A stretch of 64,000 nucleotides of DNA from Psychroserpens sp. NJDZ02 (lineage in GTDB: Bacteria; Bacteroidota; Bacteroidia; Flavobacteriales; Flavobacteriaceae). A program made the position numbers and the translations under genes. The DNA is taken from positions 1,610,501-1,674,500 of the forward strand of contig NZ_CP039451.1 in assembly GCF_004843725.1 (NCBI RefSeq), written 5' to 3'. Of this stretch, positions 35,908 through 45,189 are shown piece after piece. Positions within the stretch are counted from its first letter, which is position 1; the number at the start of each line of letters is the position of its first letter. The notes beneath the pieces are model-generated. The model was given only the letters and a program-made list of their open reading frames with translations, was not told the origin of the DNA and did no database searches.

Positions 35908-38277
35908 ATGACTTTTAAATCAGTATGTTTTTTATACTTTCTTTTTTACGCTTTTACTAGTATTGCACAACACGATATTTCTGGAACTATTTCTGATCAA
36001 AATGGGCAACCGCTAGAGTTTACCAATGTGATACTTTATAATCAAGCAACTAAAACAGTTGTTACGGGAGTGGTGACTAATAAAGAAGGTATTTATCAGT
36101 TAAAAGATGCCACGTCAGATACCTATTATTTAGAAGTGTCTAGTCTTGGGTTTAAGACTAAATTATCTGATAAATTTGAGCTTCAATCTAGTAAAACATT
36201 TGATTTTATTTTAGAAGAACAAAATCTAACATTAGATGAGGTTGTTGTCAAAAGTAAACGCCCAGTAATAAGACAAACAGCGGAAAAACTAATAGTAGAT
36301 CTAGAAAAATCAGAAATGATAAATACCAATTTACAGGATGTGATGCGCAAAATCCCTGGTGTTTTGGTTACTAATAACGGTATTTCGATTGCAGGGAAAA
36401 CAGGCGTAAAAATTCTTATTAATGGAAAAACAACCGAGTATATGGATGTGGAAACATTGCTTAGTGATTTTCCGGCAGACAATATTTCAAAAATAGAATT
36501 AATAGAACAACCGGGAGCAGAGTATGAAGCCTCGGGTTCTGGAGCCGTTATAAATATTATTTTAAAGAAAAATGTCCAATTGGGCACGCATGGTAGTGTG
36601 ACCTCTTGGATAGGAGAGGACGAAGGCTTGGAATGGGGTTCTGGATTTTCTATAGCGAGTTATAAAAACAAATTAAACTGGCAGTCTAGTGTCAATTATT
36701 CAGAACCAACATGGCGAGAGGATTTGTTTTTGGTCAGAACAGTTGGTACTGAAACGTATGATCAAGTGACTAAAGAGCCCAACGATCCTAAAAACGTAAC
36801 CATTAGCGGAAGTTTAGATTATTATTTAAACGAAAACCACTCTATTGGAATCGGTGGAAGATTTAATAACCGAAACTCTACAAGAACCATAAGTAATGAG
36901 ACTATTATTTCTGATATAAATACGACTGAAACTCTATTTTCTGAAAACTACTTTGATAGAGACCGCTCTAATTATAATATCAATCCGTATTACGAGTATA
37001 AAAGGGAGGCTAATAAATTAGTCGTAGATTTTAATTACGTTGATTTTATAAATACGAATACCAATACCTTGTCTGATGTTGCAGGAAGCACTATCGATTT
37101 TACAGATAGACGATATAATCAAGACGGAACGTATAATATTAAAACGTATCGCATTGACTATTCAAGAACGTTTTCTGATAACTTAAAATTAAGCGCAGGT
37201 ACCCGCTATGCAGATGTAAAAACAGATAATGATCTAGAATCTTTAATAGACAATAACGGTAATTTTGATGTATTAGATGATGAAAGTAGTCGCTTTGTAA
37301 TTGACGAAACTATTTTTGCACTGTACTCAAAAATAAGTGCAACAGAAGGTAAATGGTCTTTTTCAGGAGGGTTGCGTTATGAAGATAGTAATACAGACGG
37401 AACGTCTACATTTTTAAACAATGGTAGTTTGGTTACTCAAGTTCAAAAAAGACCCATTAAAAAACTATTTCCAAGTGCGTCAGTTAGTAGAGAATTAACG
37501 GCTGTTTTAGGGGCTAGTTTATCTTATAGTTATAGAATACAGAGACCTTCTTATAGTAGTTTAAATTCTTTTGCTACGTTTTTAGACCCCTTTTCGGCAG
37601 GAGAGGGAAATCCTAATTTAACGCCATCTTATACTAATAACTACCAGTTTAATTTGACGTATGATGGCCAACCTTTTTTTATAGTTGGTTACAGTAAAAC
37701 GGACGATGTTATTTTTGAATTAATCTCACAAGACAATGCAACAGCACAAATAAGACAACAAGAAGTAAACGTAGAGAATAATGCCAATTGGAATTTTAGA
37801 TTGTATGCTCCGGTCGATTTTGCTGAAGGTTTAGAAGGCTATACAGGTATTATTGTAACTAACACAGACTACCAATCTTCAACGTATAATGTCGATTTAA
37901 ATAAGTGGAATTTTATCTGGTTTTTAGAGGCTAGTTATGAGCTGCCTTGGGCTATTGATTTTGAATTAAGCGGTAATTATGGAACTGGTGCTTTAGAAGG
38001 GCAAATTGATGTAGACTGGTTTGCAGGTTTAGACTTTTCTTTTGGAAAAAAATTCTTTGATGATAAGCTCAAAGCAAATCTTGGATTTAACAAAATGCTT
38101 AATAGAGGGTTTGTGGGTAATATAGATTACGGTAACGGTCTTGCAGCTGTAGAAAGTAATGAGTCAAGACAAAATGTACAACTTAGATTAGCCTATAGTT
38201 TTGGTTCTAAATTTGGTAAAAAGAAGAAACGGAACATAAATTATGAAGAACAAGATCGGATTGATGATAATGATTAG
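35908..38277 (+). CDS. TonB-receptor-like outer-membrane barrel with CarboxypepD_reg domain
   Basis: 789 residues. Signal peptide (ending TSIAQ), a carboxypeptidase-regulatory-like beta domain (about 22-105: GTISDQNGQPLEFTNVILYN), a plug domain (about 120-220: VMRKIPGVLVTNNGISIAGK, KIELIEQPGAEYEASGSGAV) and a large beta barrel of the OMP_b-brl_3 type. Related to SusC/TonB-dependent receptors, but no TonB box or SusD partner is seen. Sensor kinase and LytTR regulator genes follow. Paralog of the gene at 45190. Confidence 0.88.
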   Translation: MTFKSVCFLYFLFYAFTSIAQHDISGTISDQNGQPLEFTNVILYNQATKTVVTGVVTNKEGIYQLKDATSDTYYLEVSSLGFKTKLSDKFELQSSKTFDFILEEQNLTLDEVVVKSKRPVIRQTAEKLIVDLEKSEMINTNLQDVMRKIPGVLVTNNGISIAGKTGVKILINGKTTEYMDVETLLSDFPADNISKIELIEQPGAEYEASGSGAVINIILKKNVQLGTHGSVTSWIGEDEGLEWGSGFSIASYKNKLNWQSSVNYSEPTWREDLFLVRTVGTETYDQVTKEPNDPKNVTISGSLDYYLNENHSIGIGGRFNNRNSTRTISNETIISDINTTETLFSENYFDRDRSNYNINPYYEYKREANKLVVDFNYVDFINTNTNTLSDVAGSTIDFTDRRYNQDGTYNIKTYRIDYSRTFSDNLKLSAGTRYADVKTDNDLESLIDNNGNFDVLDDESSRFVIDETIFALYSKISATEGKWSFSGGLRYEDSNTDGTSTFLNNGSLVTQVQKRPIKKLFPSASVSRELTAVLGASLSYSYRIQRPSYSSLNSFATFLDPFSAGEGNPNLTPSYTNNYQFNLTYDGQPFFIVGYSKTDDVIFELISQDNATAQIRQQEVNVENNANWNFRLYAPVDFAEGLEGYTGIIVTNTDYQSSTYNVDLNKWNFIWFLEASYELPWAIDFELSGNYGTGALEGQIDVDWFAGLDFSFGKKFFDDKLKANLGFNKMLNRGFVGNIDYGNGLAAVESNESRQNVQLRLAYSFGSKFGKKKKRNINYEEQDRIDDND

Positions 38278-38298
38278 TAAATTGGTGATCTCAAAATT

Positions 38299-39309
38299 AT
38301 GAATAGCAAGCTTAACAAATCAGATTATATTGTACTTATTATTTTTTACAGTGTGTCTACAATTTTAAACATAATAGATTACAATAATAGTGACAATGCT
38401 CTTATTGAGTATATTGTAGATATTCCTACAACAATTATTACTTCGTTTATTGTTATTATTATTTTTATGTACATTTTGATTCCTAAATATTTGATTCAAA
38501 AAAAGTATGTTGCTTTTATAGTAATAGCGTTAGTCGTTTTAACTTGTTTTGGTGCTATTTCAGACACCTTAGGGTTTTGGAGTGGAGGAAATTCATTTGA
38601 TAAATTCCCAAAATGGGATAGAGTTATTTTAAACGGTATTTATACTTCAGCAAATGATGTTGGATTATTACTAGGAATACTTTTTACAAAAAAATTCTAT
38701 GAAGGTAGAAATGAGATTATTAATATTGAAAAGCAACAAAAAGAAAACGAACTTAAATTATTACGTTCTCAAATAGATCCTCACTTTTTGTTTAATAACC
38801 TTAATACATTAGATGCTTTAATTGATAGTAATGCAGCAAAAGCTAAAGAGTACGTTAATAGATTGTCTTCAATTTATCGCTATCTGATTAAAACAAAAGA
38901 TGTTGAGGTTATGGAGTTATTTGAAGAAATTCAGTTAGCAGAAAACTATATATTTTTAATTAAAACACGTTTTGAAAATGATTATAATTTTAATATCGAA
39001 ACAACTACCGATATTTCAAACAAGTTTATTCCAACGGGCGCTATCCAAGCCTTATTAGAAAACGTTGTAAAGCATAATAAACCACAAAACGACCAAGCAA
39101 TAAGGACTACCATTTTAATCGAAGATAACGTGCTTAAAGTAACAAATACTAAATCTGCCATTATATCTAAAAACGAATCGTTTGGGACAGGATTAAAAAA
39201 TTTAAAAGCACGTTATAAATTACTGTCAGATAAAGCCATTATCATAATTAATACAGATAAGGAATATTCTATTTCTATTCCAATTATTAATTTGATTGAA
39301 GACAACTAA
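38299..39309 (+). CDS. LytS-type sensor histidine kinase
   Basis: 336 residues. Four membrane helices (about 10-130) without a large sensor domain, a short coiled coil (EIINIEKQQKENELKLL), then the His_kinase domain: LRSQIDPHFLFNNLNTLDALI with the phospho-acceptor His near residue 157, and an ATPase part with ALLENVVKHNK (N box) and FGTGLKNLKARY (G box). Twenty-one bases after the barrel gene and one base before its regulator: a three-gene unit. Confidence 0.92.
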   Translation: MNSKLNKSDYIVLIIFYSVSTILNIIDYNNSDNALIEYIVDIPTTIITSFIVIIIFMYILIPKYLIQKKYVAFIVIALVVLTCFGAISDTLGFWSGGNSFDKFPKWDRVILNGIYTSANDVGLLLGILFTKKFYEGRNEIINIEKQQKENELKLLRSQIDPHFLFNNLNTLDALIDSNAAKAKEYVNRLSSIYRYLIKTKDVEVMELFEEIQLAENYIFLIKTRFENDYNFNIETTTDISNKFIPTGAIQALLENVVKHNKPQNDQAIRTTILIEDNVLKVTNTKSAIISKNESFGTGLKNLKARYKLLSDKAIIIINTDKEYSISIPIINLIEDN

Positions 39310-39310
39310 A

Positions 39311-40078
39311 ATGATGAAAATTTTAATTTTAGAAGACGAAATTCCAGCATACCAAAAATTAGTCACTTTTGTAAATGACTATTTTAAGGAAACCATACCG
39401 CATGATTGGGCGCGCTCCAATGCAGACGGAAAAGTACTACTCACACAAAATAAATACGATTTTATTTTATCAGATATCCAGTTATTAGATGGGATCTCTT
39501 TTGATTTATATAATGACATATCTATTGATACACCAATCATATTTTGCTCTGCGCACGACGCGTATTTGTTTGAAGCATTTAATACTAATGGGATTGCATA
39601 TATCTTAAAACCATACACGCAAACAGACTTTAAAAAAGCCATAGAAAAATACCAATCGCTTTTTAAACAAGGCGATTATAATACTTTAAATCAGAAAACG
39701 ATTACTGATTTAAAAATGGCGTTGAAAGAAGAACATGATAATTATAAAAAACGATTTGTAATTAAAAAAGCAAAAGGGATTCAGTTATTAAATGTTGTAG
39801 ATATTAGTACTATTGAAGCTTCTGGAGATTTCTGTATTGCGACAGATTTTAATGGAAAACGGCATACCATTTCGCAAAATTTAGGATCTATTTATCAACA
39901 ACTACAAACGACTAAATTTTTTAAAATTAATAGAAGCGAAATTGTGAGTATAGACTTCATTGAAAATTTAGAGAATCATTTTAAAAACAGACTACTAATT
40001 AAAATGACTGGCTTAAAAGAAAAAGTAATGACAAGTACAGCGACAACTTCGGAGTTTAGAAAGTGGTTGGAACAGTAA
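39311..40078 (+). CDS. LytTR family response regulator
   Basis: 255 residues from MMKILILEDE; an upstream in-frame ATG at 39296 overlaps the kinase gene. Receiver domain (1-125) with phospho-acceptor Asp in FILSDIQLLDG and conserved KPYTQTDF. LytTR DNA-binding domain (about 145-250: RFVIKKAKGIQLLNVVDISTIEASGDF, KINRSEIVSIDFIENLE). Cognate to the kinase just upstream. Confidence 0.93.
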   Translation: MMKILILEDEIPAYQKLVTFVNDYFKETIPHDWARSNADGKVLLTQNKYDFILSDIQLLDGISFDLYNDISIDTPIIFCSAHDAYLFEAFNTNGIAYILKPYTQTDFKKAIEKYQSLFKQGDYNTLNQKTITDLKMALKEEHDNYKKRFVIKKAKGIQLLNVVDISTIEASGDFCIATDFNGKRHTISQNLGSIYQQLQTTKFFKINRSEIVSIDFIENLENHFKNRLLIKMTGLKEKVMTSTATTSEFRKWLEQ

Positions 40079-40137
40079 TTTAGTTTATTATAATAAAGGG
40101 TTAGTTTTTTATATAAACAAATAATCATTTGTAAAAC

Positions 40138-40165
40138 AAAAATTCCTGCATTCGCAGGAATTTTT
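40138..40165. terminator. bidirectional terminator
   Basis: 12-bp perfect stem AAAAATTCCTGC / GCAGGAATTTTT with loop ATTC, between the convergent LytTR and T9SS-cargo genes. Confidence 0.88.
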
Positions 40166-40195
40166 GAAAAAATATAAAATGTTTTAAAAGTTAAA

Positions 40196-43045
40196 CTAAT
40201 CTAGTATTAACTTGCTTGAATATGTTTTAATACCATCATTAATCTTAACAATGTACATGCCTAGTGCCTCTGTTTTTAAATTAATTTGGTTATTAATATT
40301 TAAATTATGTATTTTACTGTAGACTATTTTACCTAAAAGATCATACACCTGCACATATACTTTCTCTTTGTTTATTGAGTTTAATGATGTGTCTAATGTT
40401 ATAATACCGTTACTTGGATTTGGATAAATAGAAAAACTATTACTAAAACTGTTTTCGGTAATATTTAGTGTGTTATTGGTGTCTATAACAGTTAAAAACC
40501 CGTTAGTTACATTTATACTTTTCGTTGAATTTGACTGGTCAAAATAAGTTTCACCTTTTATATAACCACCAATAACAATCTGGCCATTATTTTTAGCAGC
40601 AATTGCATGTGGAAAGTTTTCTTTAGAAGAAGCAAATGTTTTTACCCATTCTAACGCTCCAGTACTTGAATATTTTATTATATACGCGTTGTTACCATTT
40701 TCGTAAGAAAGATCCAATTCTATTGTTTCGTCTATAAATAGTTTATCTTTTAATAGACCTGAAGCATACAAGTTTCCTTGCTCATCAATATCAATTCTAG
40801 AATAGTTAGTTATAAAAGCCGGACTTCCTATGGTTTTAACCCATTCAAAATCGTTATTAGAGTTAATTTTAGCATAATATGAATTTCTGTTAGGTGCTCT
40901 AGAGTCAAACTCAGGTGTAATATTATTAAAATTGAAGTCTTGTGAATAAATAGCAGTTCCACTAATGTATTTATTTCCGTTACCATCACTTACAATTGAT
41001 GAGGGCCAAGAACCATAAAAGGTTGGAGAATGACCAAAATTGAAGACATCGGTAAAATTAAAATTGCTGTCTAGCTCGAAAAAAACATTGCTACCATTTT
41101 GTGTATTATCACTTTCTGGTTTATTAAAAACAACGGAGTTATAGGTTACTATATTTCCAGATATTTCTCCCACTAAATACGTTGTATTATTGATACCGGA
41201 AGCAGTGCTAAGATTAAAAATTGAACCATAACTGGGATCTATCTCAATTAATGCTTCATTATTTATAGTAAGGTCTGAATTTAATAAAATAGCTTTCGCA
41301 AAATTATTGTTGACAGTTGTAATGACAACTTTTCCATTGTTTAAAACAGTAACATCTCCAAAAGTAGAATTAGAATAATCAAAAGAATAATAGTTTTCTA
41401 GAATACCTTCAGAAGAAAATTTAGTTAAAAATTGGTTTTTACCGCCATAAACCTGAGGTGTTATTGTTTGATTATCAATGATTAAGTCATTGCTAAAATT
41501 TCCTCCCAGAAAAACTTTTCCATTAGAGTAGCTTAATAGTTTTTGTTCTTGGTTGTCTAAATATAGATTATTTGTTTTAAGTGGGAGTGACCAAATAATA
41601 ATATTATTAAAATCTGCTTTGATTAAATTATATTTATTTACTCCAAATCTATTATTTGTTTTTCTACCATTTACAATTAATGCGTAATAATAATTTTCTT
41701 TATCAGACACAATATCCATGACTTTAGAGCCTGTATCATTTTCACTTACAAATTCTCTATTCCAAAGCTCTGAGCCTGCCTGGATTTTGTTAATAGTCAA
41801 ATGCAAATTAGTAGAATTTACAAAAGCTACTGTTTCTTCATCGTTTAAACTAAAAAGAGGAGTATCATTATTTTCTAATGCACTGTAAGTATATTGGGTA
41901 CTTTGATTTTCAATATAGCGATGCAACACTTTTTGACCGAAAGATGTTAATAGTGTTACAGATTTTGCACCAACGTTATCATCGTACAAAAATGTTATTT
42001 TTTCAAAATTCTCATGAGAAATAAAGTAAATATCTTGAGTTAATGCGTTAAAAGAATCGATATTTCCTGTCGTTTCATTAATATTAGCCAAAAAGACATA
42101 AGCTCCCAAGGTTGGTTCATTGTGGCTTTGATTATTTAATGTTCCTGCTTGATTTAACATTCCAGCAAGGAATAACTGGTTCTCTTTAATGTTGAATTTC
42201 CCAAAGCCCGAATCTGATCTATATGTTTGTGCATGTTCATTTACAAAAGCCCAATTTGCTGTTAAATTCAGATCTAGAGAAGCGTAAAATAAAGAGAAAT
42301 AATAACCCGTATTATTTAGCGTAATACCGTCTATGGTCGTTTGCCTATTTAAGTTTCCGGTTAAATAGATGGCATCATTAAAAAAAGTGATATCAGAAAT
42401 ATGGGTGTAAGGGTCTAATACCTTTGAAATAGTTGTCAATTCTAAGTCGCTATTAAAATTATATATTCTATTTATTAAAGCTACATATATTGAGTTATTG
42501 TTAGTATCCATGGTTAAACGAGGTGTAACCTTATTATCTATAAATGCATCGTTAATTTCTATAACAGAATGATCTAATAAAGTTCCATCGGTACTATATT
42601 TAGCTAAAAAATAATTAGATTCTGTACCTGCTCCGTTAAGTATTTGTCCAGATAGTATATCAGTATCTTTAAATTGACCCACAACAAAAATGGTATTGTT
42701 ATTTATTATAAATTGAAATGCGTCTACATTACCTAATGAAATGCTGTTGGATTGTGTAATCCATAACATATTACCAGAAGAGTCAAATTTAGCAAGAAAA
42801 ATGTCTGAATGTGATCCAACAGAGCTTAGTGTATTAACGCCTATAGTTGTTTCTCCATAAAAATTACCTAACACATAAAGATTGCCAGAATCATCTTTTT
42901 GCATTTCTATAACGTTTTCTATAGCATTACCACCAAAGGTAAAAGTGTTTGACAAATCGGGTGGGTTATTGTAACTTGAAGGGGTTATTTGAGCATATAT
43001 TTTAGTAATGCAGAATAAGAGTGTAAATAGTAGTGTTTTTCTCAT
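40196..43045 (-). CDS. T9SS-secreted protein with beta-propeller-like repeats
   Basis: 949 residues. Signal peptide (1-19, ending KIYAQ); many SBBP-like repeats of the form LAKFDSSGNMLWITQS, LAKYSTDGTLL, IIKYSSTGALEWVKTF, which suggest stacked propeller blades; and a type A Por sorting tail (about 870-949: FSIYPNPSNGIITLDTS, VYDLLGKIVYSK, LGMYIVKI). Such tails direct export through the type IX system. Probable cell-surface or secreted protein with no catalytic motif seen. Monocistronic. Confidence 0.9.
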   Translation of the reverse strand: MRKTLLFTLLFCITKIYAQITPSSYNNPPDLSNTFTFGGNAIENVIEMQKDDSGNLYVLGNFYGETTIGVNTLSSVGSHSDIFLAKFDSSGNMLWITQSNSISLGNVDAFQFIINNNTIFVVGQFKDTDILSGQILNGAGTESNYFLAKYSTDGTLLDHSVIEINDAFIDNKVTPRLTMDTNNNSIYVALINRIYNFNSDLELTTISKVLDPYTHISDITFFNDAIYLTGNLNRQTTIDGITLNNTGYYFSLFYASLDLNLTANWAFVNEHAQTYRSDSGFGKFNIKENQLFLAGMLNQAGTLNNQSHNEPTLGAYVFLANINETTGNIDSFNALTQDIYFISHENFEKITFLYDDNVGAKSVTLLTSFGQKVLHRYIENQSTQYTYSALENNDTPLFSLNDEETVAFVNSTNLHLTINKIQAGSELWNREFVSENDTGSKVMDIVSDKENYYYALIVNGRKTNNRFGVNKYNLIKADFNNIIIWSLPLKTNNLYLDNQEQKLLSYSNGKVFLGGNFSNDLIIDNQTITPQVYGGKNQFLTKFSSEGILENYYSFDYSNSTFGDVTVLNNGKVVITTVNNNFAKAILLNSDLTINNEALIEIDPSYGSIFNLSTASGINNTTYLVGEISGNIVTYNSVVFNKPESDNTQNGSNVFFELDSNFNFTDVFNFGHSPTFYGSWPSSIVSDGNGNKYISGTAIYSQDFNFNNITPEFDSRAPNRNSYYAKINSNNDFEWVKTIGSPAFITNYSRIDIDEQGNLYASGLLKDKLFIDETIELDLSYENGNNAYIIKYSSTGALEWVKTFASSKENFPHAIAAKNNGQIVIGGYIKGETYFDQSNSTKSINVTNGFLTVIDTNNTLNITENSFSNSFSIYPNPSNGIITLDTSLNSINKEKVYVQVYDLLGKIVYSKIHNLNINNQINLKTEALGMYIVKINDGIKTYSSKLILD

Positions 43046-43182
43046 AAGTTGGTTTTAATTATTGATTTATATTAAATGCATTGCGAATTTATCTTTCTTT
43101 AACAAAAAAATAAGTAAAAATATCGATATAAAATATACTTTGGTTGTTAACTTTCAAGAGGTGTCTATTTGGTATATAAACT

Positions 43183-43218
43183 AAAAAACCTTCATTTATA
43201 AAATGAAGGTTTTTTTTT
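43183..43218 (-). terminator. lepA terminator
   Basis: 15-bp perfect stem AAAAAACCTTCATTT / AAATGAAGGTTTTTT with a 3-base loop, 17 bases after the lepA stop. Confidence 0.88.
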
Positions 43219-43234
43219 AAAATTAAAATGATAA

Positions 43235-45031
43235 TTAATCATTCAACTTTAAAACAGCCATAAATGCTGCTTGAGGTATCTCTACGTTACCTACTTGACG
43301 CATACGTTTCTTACCTTTTTTCTGCTTTTCTAATAATTTACGTTTACGCGAAATATCTCCACCATAACATTTAGCAGTAACATCTTTACGTAATGCTTTT
43401 ACAGTTTCTCTAGCAATAATTTTTGCTCCAATAGCCGCTTGAATTGGAATATCAAATTGTTGACGTGGAATAAGTTCTTTTAACTTCTCACACATCTTTT
43501 TACCAATGTTATGTGCGTTATCTGCGTGTATTAAGGCAGATAGTGCATCTACTGGCTGTGCATTTAATAAGACGTCTAAACGTACTAATTTTGATGTTTT
43601 CATTCCTAAAGGATGGTAATCAAAAGAAGCATACCCTTTAGATACCGTTTTTAAACGGTCGTAAAAATCAAATACAATTTCGGCTAATGGCATTTCAAAA
43701 GTTAATTCAACACGTTCTGGTGTTAAATACGATTGGTTGATAATCATACCACGCTTTTCAATACACAAACTCATAACGTTACCAACAAAGTCTGATTTAG
43801 TAATTATGGTGGCTTTAATATAAGGCTCTTCTACACGATTTACTGTTGACGGATCAGGTAAATCAGAAGGGTTATTTACAATAAATGGTATGTCTGGGTG
43901 CTTATTGGTAAAGGCGTTGTATGATACGTTAGGTACAGTTGTAATTACAGTCATATCAAACTCACGTTCTAAACGCTCTTGGATAATTTCCATATGTAAC
44001 ATTCCTAAAAATCCACAACGGAAACCAAAGCCTAAGGCAGCAGAACTTTCTGGTGCAAAAACAAGAGAAGCATCATTAAGTTGTAGCTTTTCCATACTGT
44101 TTCTAAGCTCTTCATAATCCTCTGTGTCTACTGGATAAATACCAGCAAATACCATAGGTTTAACATCTTCAAAACCTTCGACAATATTAGTTGTTGGATT
44201 TGCAAAATCTGTAATTGTATCTCCTACTTTTACTTCTTTAGCCGTTTTAATTCCTGTAATTAAGTACCCTACATCACCCGTTTTAACACTTTGTTTTGCA
44301 ACTTGCGTTAGTTTAAGTGTTCCAACTTCGTCTGCATTATATTCTTTATCTGTAGCGACAAATTTAATTTTTTGTCCTTTTTTAATTTCACCATTAAAGA
44401 CTCTAAAATACGTTTCAATTCCTCTAAAGGTATTGTAAACCGAGTCAAATATTAAAGCTTGTAATGGCGCATCTGGATCTCCTTTTGGAGCCGGAATACG
44501 TTCTATAATAGCTTTTAATATGTCTTCTGCACCAAATCCAGTTTTACCACTAGCATGAATCACTTCAGAGGGATCACATCCTAATAATTCAACAATATCA
44601 TCAGTAACTTCTTCTGGATTTGCACTTGGTAAATCTACTTTGTTAAGTACGGGAATAATTTCTAAATCATTCTCTAGTGCTAGATATAAGTTAGAAATAG
44701 TTTGTGCTTGTATACTTTGAGCAGCATCTACGATAAGTAAAGCACCTTCACAGGCAGCAATAGATCTTGATACTTCATAAGAGAAATCTACGTGACCAGG
44801 CGTATCTATTAAGTTTAAAATATAGTCCTCACCTTCATAGGTATAGTCCATTTGGATGGCATGCGATTTAATAGTAATACCGCGTTCACGTTCTAAATCC
44901 ATACTGTCTAGCAACTGTGCTTGTTGCTCTCTAGCGGTTACAGAACCTGTAGTATCTAGTAAACGGTCAGCAAGTGTACTTTTTCCGTGGTCAATATGTG
45001 CAATAATGCAAAAGTTTCTTATGTTTTTCAT
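43235..45031 (-). CDS. lepA: elongation factor 4 (LepA)
   Basis: 598 residues from [19 protein letters not shown], the standard LepA start; an ATG two codons earlier (45037) is in frame. GTPase that back-translocates or remodels stalled ribosomes. G1 [10 protein letters not shown]3 DTPGHVDF, G4 NKVDLPSA are visible. The LepA-specific C-terminal domain ends with [21 protein letters not shown] and [16 protein letters not shown]. Confidence 0.97.
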   Translation of the reverse strand: MKNIRNFCIIAHIDHGKSTLADRLLDTTGSVTAREQQAQLLDSMDLERERGITIKSHAIQMDYTYEGEDYILNLIDTPGHVDFSYEVSRSIAACEGALLIVDAAQSIQAQTISNLYLALENDLEIIPVLNKVDLPSANPEEVTDDIVELLGCDPSEVIHASGKTGFGAEDILKAIIERIPAPKGDPDAPLQALIFDSVYNTFRGIETYFRVFNGEIKKGQKIKFVATDKEYNADEVGTLKLTQVAKQSVKTGDVGYLITGIKTAKEVKVGDTITDFANPTTNIVEGFEDVKPMVFAGIYPVDTEDYEELRNSMEKLQLNDASLVFAPESSAALGFGFRCGFLGMLHMEIIQERLEREFDMTVITTVPNVSYNAFTNKHPDIPFIVNNPSDLPDPSTVNRVEEPYIKATIITKSDFVGNVMSLCIEKRGMIINQSYLTPERVELTFEMPLAEIVFDFYDRLKTVSKGYASFDYHPLGMKTSKLVRLDVLLNAQPVDALSALIHADNAHNIGKKMCEKLKELIPRQQFDIPIQAAIGAKIIARETVKALRKDVTAKCYGGDISRKRKLLEKQKKGKKRMRQVGNVEIPQAAFMAVLKLND

Positions 45032-45062
45032 AGTCAAATCACCTTATAAATCAAGGTTGTTG

Positions 45063-45070
45063 CAAATATA
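45063..45070 (-). promoter_or_regulatory. lepA promoter -7 element
   Basis: TATATTTG on the minus strand matches TAnnTTTG, about 32 bases before the lepA ATG. Confidence 0.5.
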
Positions 45071-45143
45071 AAGTAATTATCGGGCTTTTTTTCTTTTTTC
45101 TTAGTTATCCAAATGTGTATGAATTTGTGGTTTTTTCCGCAAC

Positions 45144-45161
45144 AAATGTTATGTAACATTT
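45144..45161. promoter_or_regulatory. palindrome upstream of the barrel gene at 45190
   Basis: Perfect 8-bp arms AAATGTTA / TAACATTT around TG, 28 bases before the start codon. Shape and place suit a dimeric regulator's operator. Confidence 0.4.
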
Positions 45162-45189
45162 ATTATATTGCATTCCTAACTTGCCCTTA

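Noticed and set aside
36183..36587. 134-codon minus-strand frame inside the first barrel gene
   Set aside because: Antisense shadow of the plug region; no independent promoter box or domain.
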